Shown here piece by piece: positions 1-6,169 of a stretch of 17,868 nucleotides of DNA. A model generated the notes under the pieces. The model did no database searches, was not told the origin of the DNA, and was given only the letters and a program-made list of their open reading frames with translations. The DNA is from WHTI01 sp046715095 (GTDB lineage Bacteria > Actinomycetota > CADDZG01 > WHSQ01), in the NCBI GenBank assembly GCA_046715095.1, contig JBKJZQ010000042.1:1-17868 (forward strand), given 5' to 3'. Position numbers and translations under genes: made by a program. Positions within the stretch are counted from its first letter, which is position 1. Every line of letters starts with the position of its first letter.

Positions 1-1
1 G

Positions 2-136
2 AAGACGACCGCCAAGAAGACGACGGCCAAGAAGACGACGGCCAAGAAGACGACGGCGAAGAAGACGACGGCGAAGAAGACGACGGCGAAGAAGACGACG
101 GCGAAGAAGACGAAGGCGAAGAAGACGACCGCGAAG
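2..136 (+). repeat. 15-bp tandem repeat, nine units, coding for the L22 tail
   Basis: Nine back-to-back 15-base units (consensus aagacgacggcgaag) run from 2 to 136 and may continue left of the window. Each encodes K-T-T-A-K in the reading frame; unit 8 (107-121) has Lys in place of the second Thr. The first three units use GCC for Ala and the later ones GCG, which suggests stepwise duplication of blocks. The period is a multiple of three, so unit gain or loss would not break the frame. Confidence 0.9.
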
Positions 137-160
137 AAGACTGAGGAGGGCGAGTCCTAG
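2..160 (+). CDS. rplV: 50S ribosomal protein L22, C-terminal tail only (partial)
   Basis: This is the last 52 codons of a gene that enters from the left edge and stops at TAG 158-160, directly against the ATG of rpsC. Its position immediately before rpsC is where rplV sits in the conserved S10 order, which is the main reason for the name; none of the L22 fold is in view. What is visible is a low-complexity basic tail of nine KTTAK-type pentapeptide units followed by KTEEGES. Extended Lys/Ala-rich L22 tails are known in actinobacteria such as Mycobacterium, so the tail fits the context. L22 lines the peptide exit tunnel of the 50S subunit; the tail would lie on or outside the ribosome surface. 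A different lysine-rich protein cannot be excluded from this fragment alone. Confidence 0.8.
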   Translation, partial: KTTAKKTTAKKTTAKKTTAKKTTAKKTTAKKTTAKKTKAKKTTAKKTEEGES

Positions 161-1150
161 ATGGGTCAGAAGGTTCACCCCTACGGCTTCCGCCTCGGTA
201 TCCATACCGACTGGAAGTCCCGCTGGTTCACAGAGAAGCAGTATCAGGAGTATCTGGAAGCGGATCTCCGTATCCGTGAGTACCTTCTCGGCGAGTTGCC
301 GCACGCGGGGATCAGCCGGATCGAGATCGAGCGGACGCGCGAGCGCGTGCGGATCGACGCTCACACCGCCCGCCCAGGCATCGTCATCGGGCGCCGCGGC
401 TCTGAGGCCGAGCGTCTGCGATCCCACCTCGAGTTGATGGAGTCGAGGGTCTCGGGGAAGCCGACGGACGTCAGGCTCAACATCATCGAGGTCAAGCAGC
501 CGGAGCTCGATGCAACCTTGATCGCCCAGGGCGTCGCCGAACAGCTCGCGAGCCGGGTTGCCTTCCGCCGTGCGATGAAGAAGGCCGTCGGTAGCGCGAT
601 GCGTCACGGTGCCAAGGGCGTCCGGGTTCAATGTGGTGGCCGACTCGGCGGTGCAGAGATGAGCCGTACCGAGTGGTACATCGAGGGCCGGATGCCTCTG
701 CACACATTGCGGGCAGATGTCGACTACGGGTTCTGCGAAGCCAAGACGACGTTCGGCCGCATCGGGGTCAAGGTCTGGATCTATAAGGGTCCGTTCCAGG
801 ACCTCTACGCCTCGGCCCGCGACACCGCGCGCCTTCGCCGTGAAGCCGCCCTGGCAGCCGGAGAAACGGTGGGTCGTGGGGCAGAAGAGCGGAAGGCGGC
901 CGCCGAAGAGAAGCCCGCCGGCACGACCGCCCGTGGGCGCTCACGTCGCAAGCCCAAGGACGCCGAGGCCCCCAAGGTCGAGGCTCCGAAGGTAGAGGCT
1001 AAGGCCGAAGAGGCTCCTGCGCCGAAGCTGGCCCCCGACGTGAAGGCGACGCCGGCGGCCAGCACCAATGAAGACCCGCAGAACAAAAATGATGCGGGTC
1101 GTCGAGACGACGCGCAGAACAAAGAGGACACCTCCGGAGGTGAGCCCTGA
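161..1150 (+). CDS. rpsC: 30S ribosomal protein S3 with long C-terminal extension
   Basis: S3 is a 30S head protein at the mRNA entry channel. The start MGQKVHPYGFRLGI is the family signature, the type-II KH loop is GRRG at residues 77-80, and the C-terminal core (QCGGRLGGAEMSRTEWYIEGR, about 157-177; FGRIGVKVWIYKG, about 198-210) is intact. The protein is 329 residues against about 233 in E. coli; residues from about 215 onward form a low-complexity tail rich in Ala, Glu, Lys and Pro, with an EAPKV duplication and a DPQNKND/DAQNKED duplication. The ATG directly follows the rplV stop, with AGGAGG at 144-149. The stop TGA shares its A with the rplP ATG, so the two are probably translationally coupled. 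S3 tails are longer in actinobacteria than in E. coli; this one is long even so. Confidence 0.97.
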   Translation: MGQKVHPYGFRLGIHTDWKSRWFTEKQYQEYLEADLRIREYLLGELPHAGISRIEIERTRERVRIDAHTARPGIVIGRRGSEAERLRSHLELMESRVSGKPTDVRLNIIEVKQPELDATLIAQGVAEQLASRVAFRRAMKKAVGSAMRHGAKGVRVQCGGRLGGAEMSRTEWYIEGRMPLHTLRADVDYGFCEAKTTFGRIGVKVWIYKGPFQDLYASARDTARLRREAALAAGETVGRGAEERKAAAEEKPAGTTARGRSRRKPKDAEAPKVEAPKVEAKAEEAPAPKLAPDVKATPAASTNEDPQNKNDAGRRDDAQNKEDTSGGEP

Positions 1151-1575
1151 TGCTGGAGCCGAAGCGAACGAAGCACCGCAAGCAACAGCGCGGTCGAATG
1201 CGCGGCAAGGCGAAGGGCGGAACCACCGTCAACTTCGGTGACTTCGGTCTGATGGCGATCGAACCCGGATGGATCACGAGCCGGCAGATCGAGGCGGCTC
1301 GTATCGCCATGACGCGCCACATCCGCCGAGGCGGGAAGGTCTGGATCAACATCTTTCCCGACAAGCCGTATACGAAGAAAGCGGCCGAGACCCGTCAGGG
1401 CTCCGGTAAAGGAAACCCCGAAGGGTGGGTCGCGGTCGTGAAGCCGGGCCGGGTCATGTTCGAGATCGCCGGTGTGCCGGAACTGCTGGCGCGCGAAGCG
1501 ATCCTGCGTGCCGCTCACAAGCTCCCGATCAAGACCAAGTTCGTGACCCGTGAGCACACGCTGGAGGTCCAGTGA
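1150..1575 (+). CDS. rplP: 50S ribosomal protein L16
   Basis: L16 organises the A-site and peptidyl-transferase side of the 50S subunit. The protein is 141 residues, near the usual length of about 137, and carries the family blocks KHRKQQRGRMRGKAKGG near the N terminus, the GSGKGNPEGWVAVVKPGR segment in the middle and AHKLPIKTKFV near the end. The ATG at 1150 overlaps the rpsC stop by one base. A near-perfect Shine-Dalgarno site, GGAGGTGA at 1137-1144, sits inside the end of rpsC. The first residues are MLEPKRTKHRKQ where most homologues have MLMPKR, a minor change. Confidence 0.98.
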   Translation: MLEPKRTKHRKQQRGRMRGKAKGGTTVNFGDFGLMAIEPGWITSRQIEAARIAMTRHIRRGGKVWINIFPDKPYTKKAAETRQGSGKGNPEGWVAVVKPGRVMFEIAGVPELLAREAILRAAHKLPIKTKFVTREHTLEVQ

Positions 1576-1793
1576 TGGCGAAGACATCCGAGTTGAGGGA
1601 TCTCTCCGTCCCGGAGCTCCATACGAAGCTGTCGGAGACCAAGGAAGAGCTGTTCAACATGCGCTTCCAGAATGCGACCGGACAGCTCGACAACTACAAG
1701 CGACTTGGGCAGCTGAAGAAAGAGATCGCCAGGTTGAACACGCTGCTTCGTCAGCATGAGCTCGGCGAAGTGGGCGGTGAGACCGGTGAGTGA
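1575..1793 (+). CDS. rpmC: 50S ribosomal protein L29
   Basis: L29 is a small helical-hairpin protein near the exit tunnel, part of the docking site for signal recognition particle and trigger factor. The 72-residue product has the expected ELRDLSVPEL start and the NMRFQNATGQLDNYKRLGQLKKEIARL core. I place the start at ATG 1575, which overlaps the rplP stop (ATGA-like junction at 1573-1577), with GGAGGT at 1563-1568 six bases upstream. A GTG at 1572 is in frame but only three bases from that site, so it is less likely. The last residues (GEVGGETGE) are a short acidic tail. Confidence 0.96.
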   Translation: MAKTSELRDLSVPELHTKLSETKEELFNMRFQNATGQLDNYKRLGQLKKEIARLNTLLRQHELGEVGGETGE

Positions 1794-1806
1794 AGGAACG
1801 GGTGAG

Positions 1807-2082
1807 ATGAGCGAACCGCAAGAGGTAAGCGTGAGGGGCAAGCGCAAGTCGCGCCTCGGTCGTGTCGTGTCCGATGCTATGGACAAGACGGTAGTCGTCG
1901 AGGTTCTCGACGCTGCCAAGCACCCCACTTACGGCAAGATCGTGCGCCGCGACGTACGTCTCAAGGCGCACGACGAGACCAATGAAGCCGGCAACGGCGA
2001 CACGGTACGCATCATCGAGACGCGGCCGCTCAGCAAGACCAAGCGCTGGCGCGTGGTCGAGATCGTCGAGCGAGCAAAGTGA
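1807..2082 (+). CDS. rpsQ: 30S ribosomal protein S17
   Basis: S17 is an OB-fold primary binder of 16S rRNA. The product has the conserved GRVVSDAMDKTVVVEV strand, HPTYGKIVRR, KAHDETNEAGNGDTVRI and the ETRPLSKTKRWRVVEI end. I chose ATG 1807 (91 residues, MSEPQEVSV) because it follows the rpmC stop by 13 bases, has a GAAGGA-type site at 1792-1797, and gives a normal family length. The frame is open further upstream to 1756 and contains a GTG at 1786, but those starts would lie inside rpmC and add residues not seen in the family. The stop overlaps the GTG of rplN by four bases. Confidence 0.96.
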   Translation: MSEPQEVSVRGKRKSRLGRVVSDAMDKTVVVEVLDAAKHPTYGKIVRRDVRLKAHDETNEAGNGDTVRIIETRPLSKTKRWRVVEIVERAK

Positions 2083-2447
2083 TACAGCAAGAGACCAGGT
2101 GTCGAGTCGCAGATAACACGGGGGCCCGAGAGGTTCTCGTCATCAAGGTGCTCGGGGGTTCCCGCCGTCGCTACGCAGGCGTGGGCGACCTCGTCGTGTG
2201 CACGGTGAAGGACGCGATCCCCGGCGGCGTCGTCAAGAAGTCGGACGTCGTCAAGGCGGTCGTCGTTCGCACCGCGAAGGAGCGGCGTCGTGGCGACGGC
2301 TCTTACATCCGGTTCGACGACAACGCGGTCGTGATAGTCGACGCACAGATGCAGCCACGCGGGACCCGGATCTTCGGCCCCGTGGCGCGTGAATTGAGAG
2401 AGAGGCGCTTCATGAAGATCATCTCCCTCGCCCCGGAGGTGTTGTAG
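2079..2447 (+). CDS. rplN: 50S ribosomal protein L14
   Basis: L14 sits at the subunit interface and forms intersubunit bridges. The 122-residue protein matches the usual length exactly, beginning MIQQETRCRVADNTGA and ending RFMKIISLAPEVL, both highly conserved. Translation starts at GTG 2079, whose last two bases are shared with the rpsQ stop (GTGA overlap); this implies coupled translation. The stop TAG abuts the ATG of rplX with no gap. Confidence 0.98.
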   Translation: MIQQETRCRVADNTGAREVLVIKVLGGSRRRYAGVGDLVVCTVKDAIPGGVVKKSDVVKAVVVRTAKERRRGDGSYIRFDDNAVVIVDAQMQPRGTRIFGPVARELRERRFMKIISLAPEVL

Positions 2448-2774
2448 ATGCCCGCCGTGAAGATCCGCAAGGGCGACGAGGTCGAGATCATCTCGGGCAA
2501 GGACGTCGGCGCACGCGCCCGCGTCCTCGAGGTGAACCCCAAGAAGGGCCGCGTGCTCGTCGAGGGGATCAACCGGGTGACCCGGCACGAGCCGATCCGG
2601 ATGTCCAAGGGACGTGGCGGAACCGAGGGCGGGATCATCCACAAGGAAGCATCCGTCGACATCTCGAACGTGGCGCTGATCTGCCCGACGCACGGTCCGA
2701 CCCGCGCCGGCTATCAGATCGAGGCCGACGGAACCAAGATCCGCGTGTGCACCAAGTGCGGAACGGAGCTGTAG
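2448..2774 (+). CDS. rplX: 50S ribosomal protein L24 with zinc-ribbon-like C terminus
   Basis: L24 is an assembly-initiator protein of the 50S subunit. Residues 4-35 form the KOW motif (IRKGDEVEIISGKDVGARARV) and the GRVLVEGINRVTRH block follows. The C-terminal part carries C79, H82, C101 and C104, arranged as CPTH ... CTKC. Many L24 proteins have four cysteines here; the second position is His in this one, which can still bind zinc, so a C-H-C-C site is plausible but inferred. ATG 2448 directly follows the rplN stop and has GGAGGT at 2435-2440. Length is 108 residues, normal for the family. Confidence 0.97.
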   Translation: MPAVKIRKGDEVEIISGKDVGARARVLEVNPKKGRVLVEGINRVTRHEPIRMSKGRGGTEGGIIHKEASVDISNVALICPTHGPTRAGYQIEADGTKIRVCTKCGTEL

Positions 2775-2776
2775 GC

Positions 2777-3346
2777 ATGGCAACCACTACTTATGTGCCG
2801 CGGTTGAAGGAGCGCTACCGTTCCGAGCTCCGCAAAAAGCTGAAGGAAGAGCTGGGGTTCTCCAACATCATGGAGGTTCCGACTCCCCTCAAGGTCGTGA
2901 TCAATATCGGCACCGGGGACGCTCACAAGGACGCCAAGATCCTCGAGGGCGCGGTGCGCGATCTGACGACGATCACCGGGCAGAAGCCTTCGATCAGACG
3001 GGCGCGGAAGTCGATCGCAACCTTCAAGATCCGTGAGGGGATGCCGATCGGTGCCGCCGTGACCCTCAGGGGAGACCGGATGTGGGACTTCCTCGACCGG
3101 TTGATCTCGATCGTGCTGCCCCGGATCAGGGACTTCCGCGGGCTCAGCCCGAAGTCGTTCGACGGCGCCGGGAACTACACGTTCGGAGTCACCGAGCAGC
3201 TCGTGTTCCCCGAGATCGACTACGACGACGTCGATCAGACCCGGGGGATGGACATCACGATCGTGACTTCGGCAACGACCAACGAGGAAGGCCGGGCGCT
3301 GTTTCTTGCGCTCGGGTTCCCGCTCAAGCAGACGGACAGGAACTAG
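2777..3346 (+). CDS. rplE: 50S ribosomal protein L5
   Basis: L5 binds 5S rRNA in the central protuberance and contacts S13 across the subunit interface. The 189-residue product has the expected N-terminal helix (RLKERYRSELRKKLKEELGF), PTPLKVVINIGTGDA, the GQKPSIRRARKSIATFKIREG block and the SFDGAGNYTFGVTEQLVFPEIDYD segment. ATG 2777 is two bases after the rplX stop with GGAG at 2765-2768; the frame is open back to 2747 but that would overlap rplX. It is followed by an 18-base gap before rpsZ. Confidence 0.98.
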   Translation: MATTTYVPRLKERYRSELRKKLKEELGFSNIMEVPTPLKVVINIGTGDAHKDAKILEGAVRDLTTITGQKPSIRRARKSIATFKIREGMPIGAAVTLRGDRMWDFLDRLISIVLPRIRDFRGLSPKSFDGAGNYTFGVTEQLVFPEIDYDDVDQTRGMDITIVTSATTNEEGRALFLALGFPLKQTDRN

Positions 3347-3364
3347 CAGAAGGCTGGAGGCAAG

Positions 3365-3550
3365 ATGGCGAAGAAAGCTCTGCGCAACAAGGCCGAGCGC
3401 AAGCCCAAGTACAAGGTGCAGGCATACACACGCTGTATGCGTTGCGGGCGCCCGCGCGCGGTCTACCGTCGGTTCGGACTATGCCGTCTGTGCTTCCGGG
3501 ATATGGCCCACAACGGCGAGATCCCCGGCATCACGAAGGCGAGTTGGTAG
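3365..3550 (+). CDS. rpsZ: 30S ribosomal protein S14, type Z (zinc-binding)
   Basis: S14 is a late-binding protein of the 30S head. This is the short 61-residue form with a zinc knuckle: C24-x2-C27 and C40-x2-C43, followed by the family end GEIPGITKASW. The zinc form is usual in Gram-positive and thermophilic lineages; many actinobacteria also keep a zinc-free copy for zinc starvation, which, if it exists here, is outside the window. GGAGG at 3356-3360 lies four bases from the ATG. Only two bases separate the stop from rpsH. Confidence 0.98.
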   Translation: MAKKALRNKAERKPKYKVQAYTRCMRCGRPRAVYRRFGLCRLCFRDMAHNGEIPGITKASW

Positions 3551-3552
3551 CT

Positions 3553-3951
3553 ATGTCTATGACCGATCCGATCGCCGACATGCTGACTCGCATACGGAAC
3601 TCATCGACCGCGATGCATGAAGAGGTCGTGATCCCGGCGTCGAAGATCAAGGAATCGATCGCCCGGATCCTGGTCAACGAGGGCTACGTCGACGGGATGG
3701 AGCGCGCCGACAATGGAACGCACCCTGCGATCAAGATCAAGCTGCGTTACTCAGAGGAGCGCGAACGCGCTATCTCTGGGATACGGCGCATCTCGAAGCC
3801 GGGCAGGCGTGTCTACCGTGGTGCGCAGGAACTACCCCGCGTGCTCGGGGGCTTGGGGATCGCGATCGTTTCGACATCGCAAGGACTCATGACCGACAAA
3901 GAAGCGCGCAGGGCGAAGGTTGGCGGCGAGATCGTCGCTTACGTCTGGTGA
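3553..3951 (+). CDS. rpsH: 30S ribosomal protein S8
   Basis: S8 binds helix 21 of 16S rRNA and, in E. coli, represses the spc operon by binding the rplE region of the mRNA. The 132-residue protein has the signature MSMTDPIADMLTRIRN start, VIPASKIKESIARIL, RISKPGRRVYRG and the ISTS-type end VSTSQGLMTDKEARRAKVGGEIVAYVW. I take ATG 3553; ATG 3559 (MTDPIAD) is an alternative two codons in. No strong Shine-Dalgarno site is visible and the gap after rpsZ is two bases, so translational coupling is likely. I did not identify an S8-binding mRNA structure. Confidence 0.97.
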   Translation: MSMTDPIADMLTRIRNSSTAMHEEVVIPASKIKESIARILVNEGYVDGMERADNGTHPAIKIKLRYSEERERAISGIRRISKPGRRVYRGAQELPRVLGGLGIAIVSTSQGLMTDKEARRAKVGGEIVAYVW

Positions 3952-3968
3952 GATGGTAGGGAGCTGAG

Positions 3969-4514
3969 ATGTCACGAGTAGGTCAGTCGCCGGTACCCAT
4001 CCCCTCGGGTGTCGAGATCAAGATCGATGGGGGCCGGGTGTCCGTAAAGGGCTCCAAAGGTGAGTTGACGCGCCTGCTCCCCGAGGGGATCTCGGTGGCG
4101 GTCGAAGACGAGCAGATCCTCGTGTCCCGCGATGGCGACGCGCGCGATGTCAGGGCGCTCCACGGCTTGATCCGCAGCCTCATCGCGAACATGGTCATCG
4201 GCGTTACCGAGGGCTACGAGAAGCGCCTCGAGATCCACGGGGTCGGTTACCGTGCCGCCAAGCAGGGGAACGACCTCGAGATCCAGGTCGGGTTCTCGCA
4301 CTCGGTCCACAAGAAGGCCCCGGCCGGCATCGAGTTTGAGGTAGCGCAGCCGACGAGGATCACGGTCAGGGGCATCGACAAGGAGCTGGTCGGCCAGACC
4401 GCAGCGGAGATCCGGGCGATCCGCAAGCCCGAGCCCTACAAGGCAAAGGGTATCCGCTACGAAGGCGAACACATCCGGCGCAAGGCCGGTAAGGCCGCGA
4501 AGGCCGGAGCCTAG
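3969..4514 (+). CDS. rplF: 50S ribosomal protein L6
   Basis: L6 lies near the GTPase centre and sarcin-ricin loop of the 50S subunit. The 181-residue product shows the two L6 repeats: SRVGQSPVPIPSGVEIKIDG at the start, the RLEIHGVGYRAA linker segment, and the C-terminal KPEPYKAKGIRYEGEHIRRKAGK signature. GGGAG at 3959-3963 is five bases from the ATG. The end (KAGKAAKAGA) is a short basic tail. It lies 17 bases after rpsH and 11 bases before rplR. Confidence 0.98.
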   Translation: MSRVGQSPVPIPSGVEIKIDGGRVSVKGSKGELTRLLPEGISVAVEDEQILVSRDGDARDVRALHGLIRSLIANMVIGVTEGYEKRLEIHGVGYRAAKQGNDLEIQVGFSHSVHKKAPAGIEFEVAQPTRITVRGIDKELVGQTAAEIRAIRKPEPYKAKGIRYEGEHIRRKAGKAAKAGA

Positions 4515-4525
4515 GAGACATCGAG

Positions 4526-4873
4526 ATGACAGAGAAGAAGTTCACGGCACTCAAGAGGCGTCACCGTCGTGTGCGCAAGAAGGTGCACGGTTCCAAGGCT
4601 CGGCCGCGGCTCGCGGTGTATCGCTCGAACCGGCACATCTACGCCCAGGTGATCGATGACTTCGCCGGCCAGACGCTGGCGTCATCGTCGACCCTGGCGG
4701 TAAAGGATGGCAAGGATCCGAAGGAAAAGGCGAAGGCAGTCGGGAAGGCCGTGGCCGAGAAGGCCAAGGCGGCTGGGGTCGAGAAGGTGACGTTCGACCG
4801 CGGCGGCTTCATGTATCACGGTCGTGTCCAGGCTCTCGCGGAGGGCGCCCGCGAGGGCGGCCTGGAGTTCTAG
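4526..4873 (+). CDS. rplR: 50S ribosomal protein L18
   Basis: L18 binds 5S rRNA together with L5. The 115-residue protein has the basic N-terminal arm (RRHRRVRKKVHGSKARPRLAVYRSNRHIYAQVIDD), the central alanine/lysine helix with VGKAVAEKAKAAGV, and the FDRGGFMYHGRVQALAEGAREGGLEF end, all diagnostic. AGGAG at 4513-4517 overlaps the rplF stop and is eight bases from the ATG. Confidence 0.98.
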   Translation: MTEKKFTALKRRHRRVRKKVHGSKARPRLAVYRSNRHIYAQVIDDFAGQTLASSSTLAVKDGKDPKEKAKAVGKAVAEKAKAAGVEKVTFDRGGFMYHGRVQALAEGAREGGLEF

Positions 4874-4895
4874 GAAACTAGGGAGAGGTATCCGT

Positions 4896-5456
4896 ATGGG
4901 ACGTGGTGGAGGACGAGGACGCCGGGACGACGACCGGAATCAGTACGAAGAACGCGTCGTCTCGATCAACCGTGTGTCCAAAGTGGTCAAGGGCGGTCGC
5001 AGGTTCTCATTCACCGCGCTCGTAGTCGTGGGCGATGGGGCTGGCCAGGTGGGTGTTGGCTATGGAAAGGCTCGTGAGGTACCGGCCGCGATCCAGAAAG
5101 GGATCGAGGAGGCCAAGCGCAACTTCTTCCGGGTCCCGATGATCCGCAACACGATCATCCACGAGGTCATGGGTGAGGACTCCGGCGGTGTCGTGCTTCT
5201 CAAGCCAGCGTCTCCCGGTACCGGCGTTATCGCCGGGGGGCCGGTCCGCGCGGTCGTCGAATGCGCCGGCATCAGAGATATCCTTTCGAAATCCCTGGGG
5301 TCGGACAATCCGATCAACATCGTTCACGCAACGGTTAAGGGCCTGAAGAGCATCAAGACGGCCGAGTCCGTTGCCAAGAAGCGACACAAGACGCCCGAAG
5401 AGGTTGCACCGCCGTACCTCCTGCAGGCTCCTGCCGCCGCCGAGACGAAGAGTTAG
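4896..5456 (+). CDS. rpsE: 30S ribosomal protein S5
   Basis: S5 sits at the mRNA entry site with S3 and S4 and affects decoding accuracy and helicase activity. The 186-residue product has an N-terminal Gly/Arg-rich arm (GRGGGRGRRDDDR), the double-stranded RNA-binding fold with VSKVVKGGRRFSFTALVVVGD and VGVGYGKAREVPAAIQKG, then the C-terminal half with PASPGTGVIAGGPVRAVVE and SLGSDNPINIVHATVKGL. ATG 4896 was chosen over an open frame from 4824 because that would lie in rplR; GAGGT at 4885-4889 is six bases upstream. A 10-bp hairpin begins at its stop codon. Confidence 0.98.
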   Translation: MGRGGGRGRRDDDRNQYEERVVSINRVSKVVKGGRRFSFTALVVVGDGAGQVGVGYGKAREVPAAIQKGIEEAKRNFFRVPMIRNTIIHEVMGEDSGGVVLLKPASPGTGVIAGGPVRAVVECAGIRDILSKSLGSDNPINIVHATVKGLKSIKTAESVAKKRHKTPEEVAPPYLLQAPAAAETKS

Positions 5457-5484
5457 TGGTGCGTTACCTACGCGACGTGCCACT
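5455..5484 (+). other. RNA stem-loop between rpsE and rpmD
   Basis: The arm agtggtgcgt (5455-5464) can pair with acgtgccact (5475-5484) over ten positions, eight Watson-Crick and two G-U, around a 10-base loop. It includes part of the rpsE stop codon and fills most of the 48-base gap before rpmD, the largest gap in the spc part of the block. There is no T-run after it, so it is not an obvious terminator. An mRNA processing, stability or protein-binding role is possible but unproven. Confidence 0.45.
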
Positions 5485-5504
5485 AAGCACGGGGGACTGA
5501 GAAG

Positions 5505-5693
5505 ATGGCGAAGCTCAAAGTGACGCAGGTGCGCTCGGCCCTAGGCCGCGGCGCCAAGCAGATCGGGACGGTACGGGCGCTGGGGCTCAAGCGATTGGGC
5601 GATTCGGCGATCCACGACGACAAGCCCGAGATCGTCGGCATGATCAACGCCGTCGCCCATCTCGTCGAGGTAGAGGAGATGAAAGGGTCATGA
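5505..5693 (+). CDS. rpmD: 50S ribosomal protein L30
   Basis: L30 is a small peripheral 50S protein. The 62-residue product has the KLKVTQVRSALGRGAKQIGTVRALGLKRLGDS pattern and the DKPEIVGMINAVAHLVEVEE end typical of the bacterial family. A G-rich stretch at 5491-5496 is the likely ribosome-binding site. Its stop overlaps the rplO start by four bases (ATGA). Confidence 0.97.
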   Translation: MAKLKVTQVRSALGRGAKQIGTVRALGLKRLGDSAIHDDKPEIVGMINAVAHLVEVEEMKGS

Positions 5694-6169
5694 AGCCGCA
5701 TGAGTTGAAGCCCCCCGAGGGGAGCCACAAGACCAGCAAGAGAAAAGGCAGGGGAGACGGCTCCGGCAAGGGCAAGACCGCCGGCCGCGGGACCAAGGGC
5801 ACCAAGGCGCGTGGCGAGGTGCACATCTTCTTCGAGGGTGGGCAGATGCCGCTCGCACGAAGGGTTCCGAAGCTGAAGGGCTTCACCCCGCCCAACCAGA
5901 AGATCTACGAGCCCGTCAACGTCAAAGACCTTGCTCGCATCGAGACCGCGAACATCGGCCCCGACGAGTTGCGCAAGGTGGGTCTCATCAACCACCGGAG
6001 CGGCCTGGTCAAGATCCTCGGGACCGGCGAGGTCGATCGCGCCCTCACCGTCAGGGCTCACAAGTTCAGCGATTCTGCCCGCACCAAGATCGAGGGAGCG
6101 GGTGGCACCGCCCTAGTTATCGAGAAGGTGAAGCCGAAAGCGGCTGGAAAGAAGGTTAGTAAGAGGTGA
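5690..6169 (+). CDS. rplO: 50S ribosomal protein L15
   Basis: L15 is a 50S assembly protein that threads a long Gly-rich arm into 23S rRNA. The 159-residue protein has the N-terminal arm with KRKGRGDGSGKGKTAGRGTKG, then FEGGQMPLARRVPKLKGF and the C-terminal LTVRAHKFSDSARTKIEGAGG block. It overlaps rpmD by four bases at its start and secY by four bases at its end. The last residues (KPKAAGKKVSKR) are a short basic tail. Confidence 0.98.
   Translation: MKPHELKPPEGSHKTSKRKGRGDGSGKGKTAGRGTKGTKARGEVHIFFEGGQMPLARRVPKLKGFTPPNQKIYEPVNVKDLARIETANIGPDELRKVGLINHRSGLVKILGTGEVDRALTVRAHKFSDSARTKIEGAGGTALVIEKVKPKAAGKKVSKR

Noticed and set aside
2..136. Regular repeats at the left edge as a possible CRISPR array
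   Set aside because: The units are contiguous with no spacers, are 15 bases long, and keep one open coding frame.
2747..2776. Upstream extension of rplE (ten extra residues)
   Set aside because: It overlaps rplX, has no ribosome-binding site, and the ATG at 2777 gives the normal L5 N terminus.
1929..2783. A 284-codon minus-strand open frame across rpsQ, rplN and rplX
   Set aside because: Same explanation: a codon-bias shadow of genuine ribosomal genes with no recognisable domain or ribosome-binding site.
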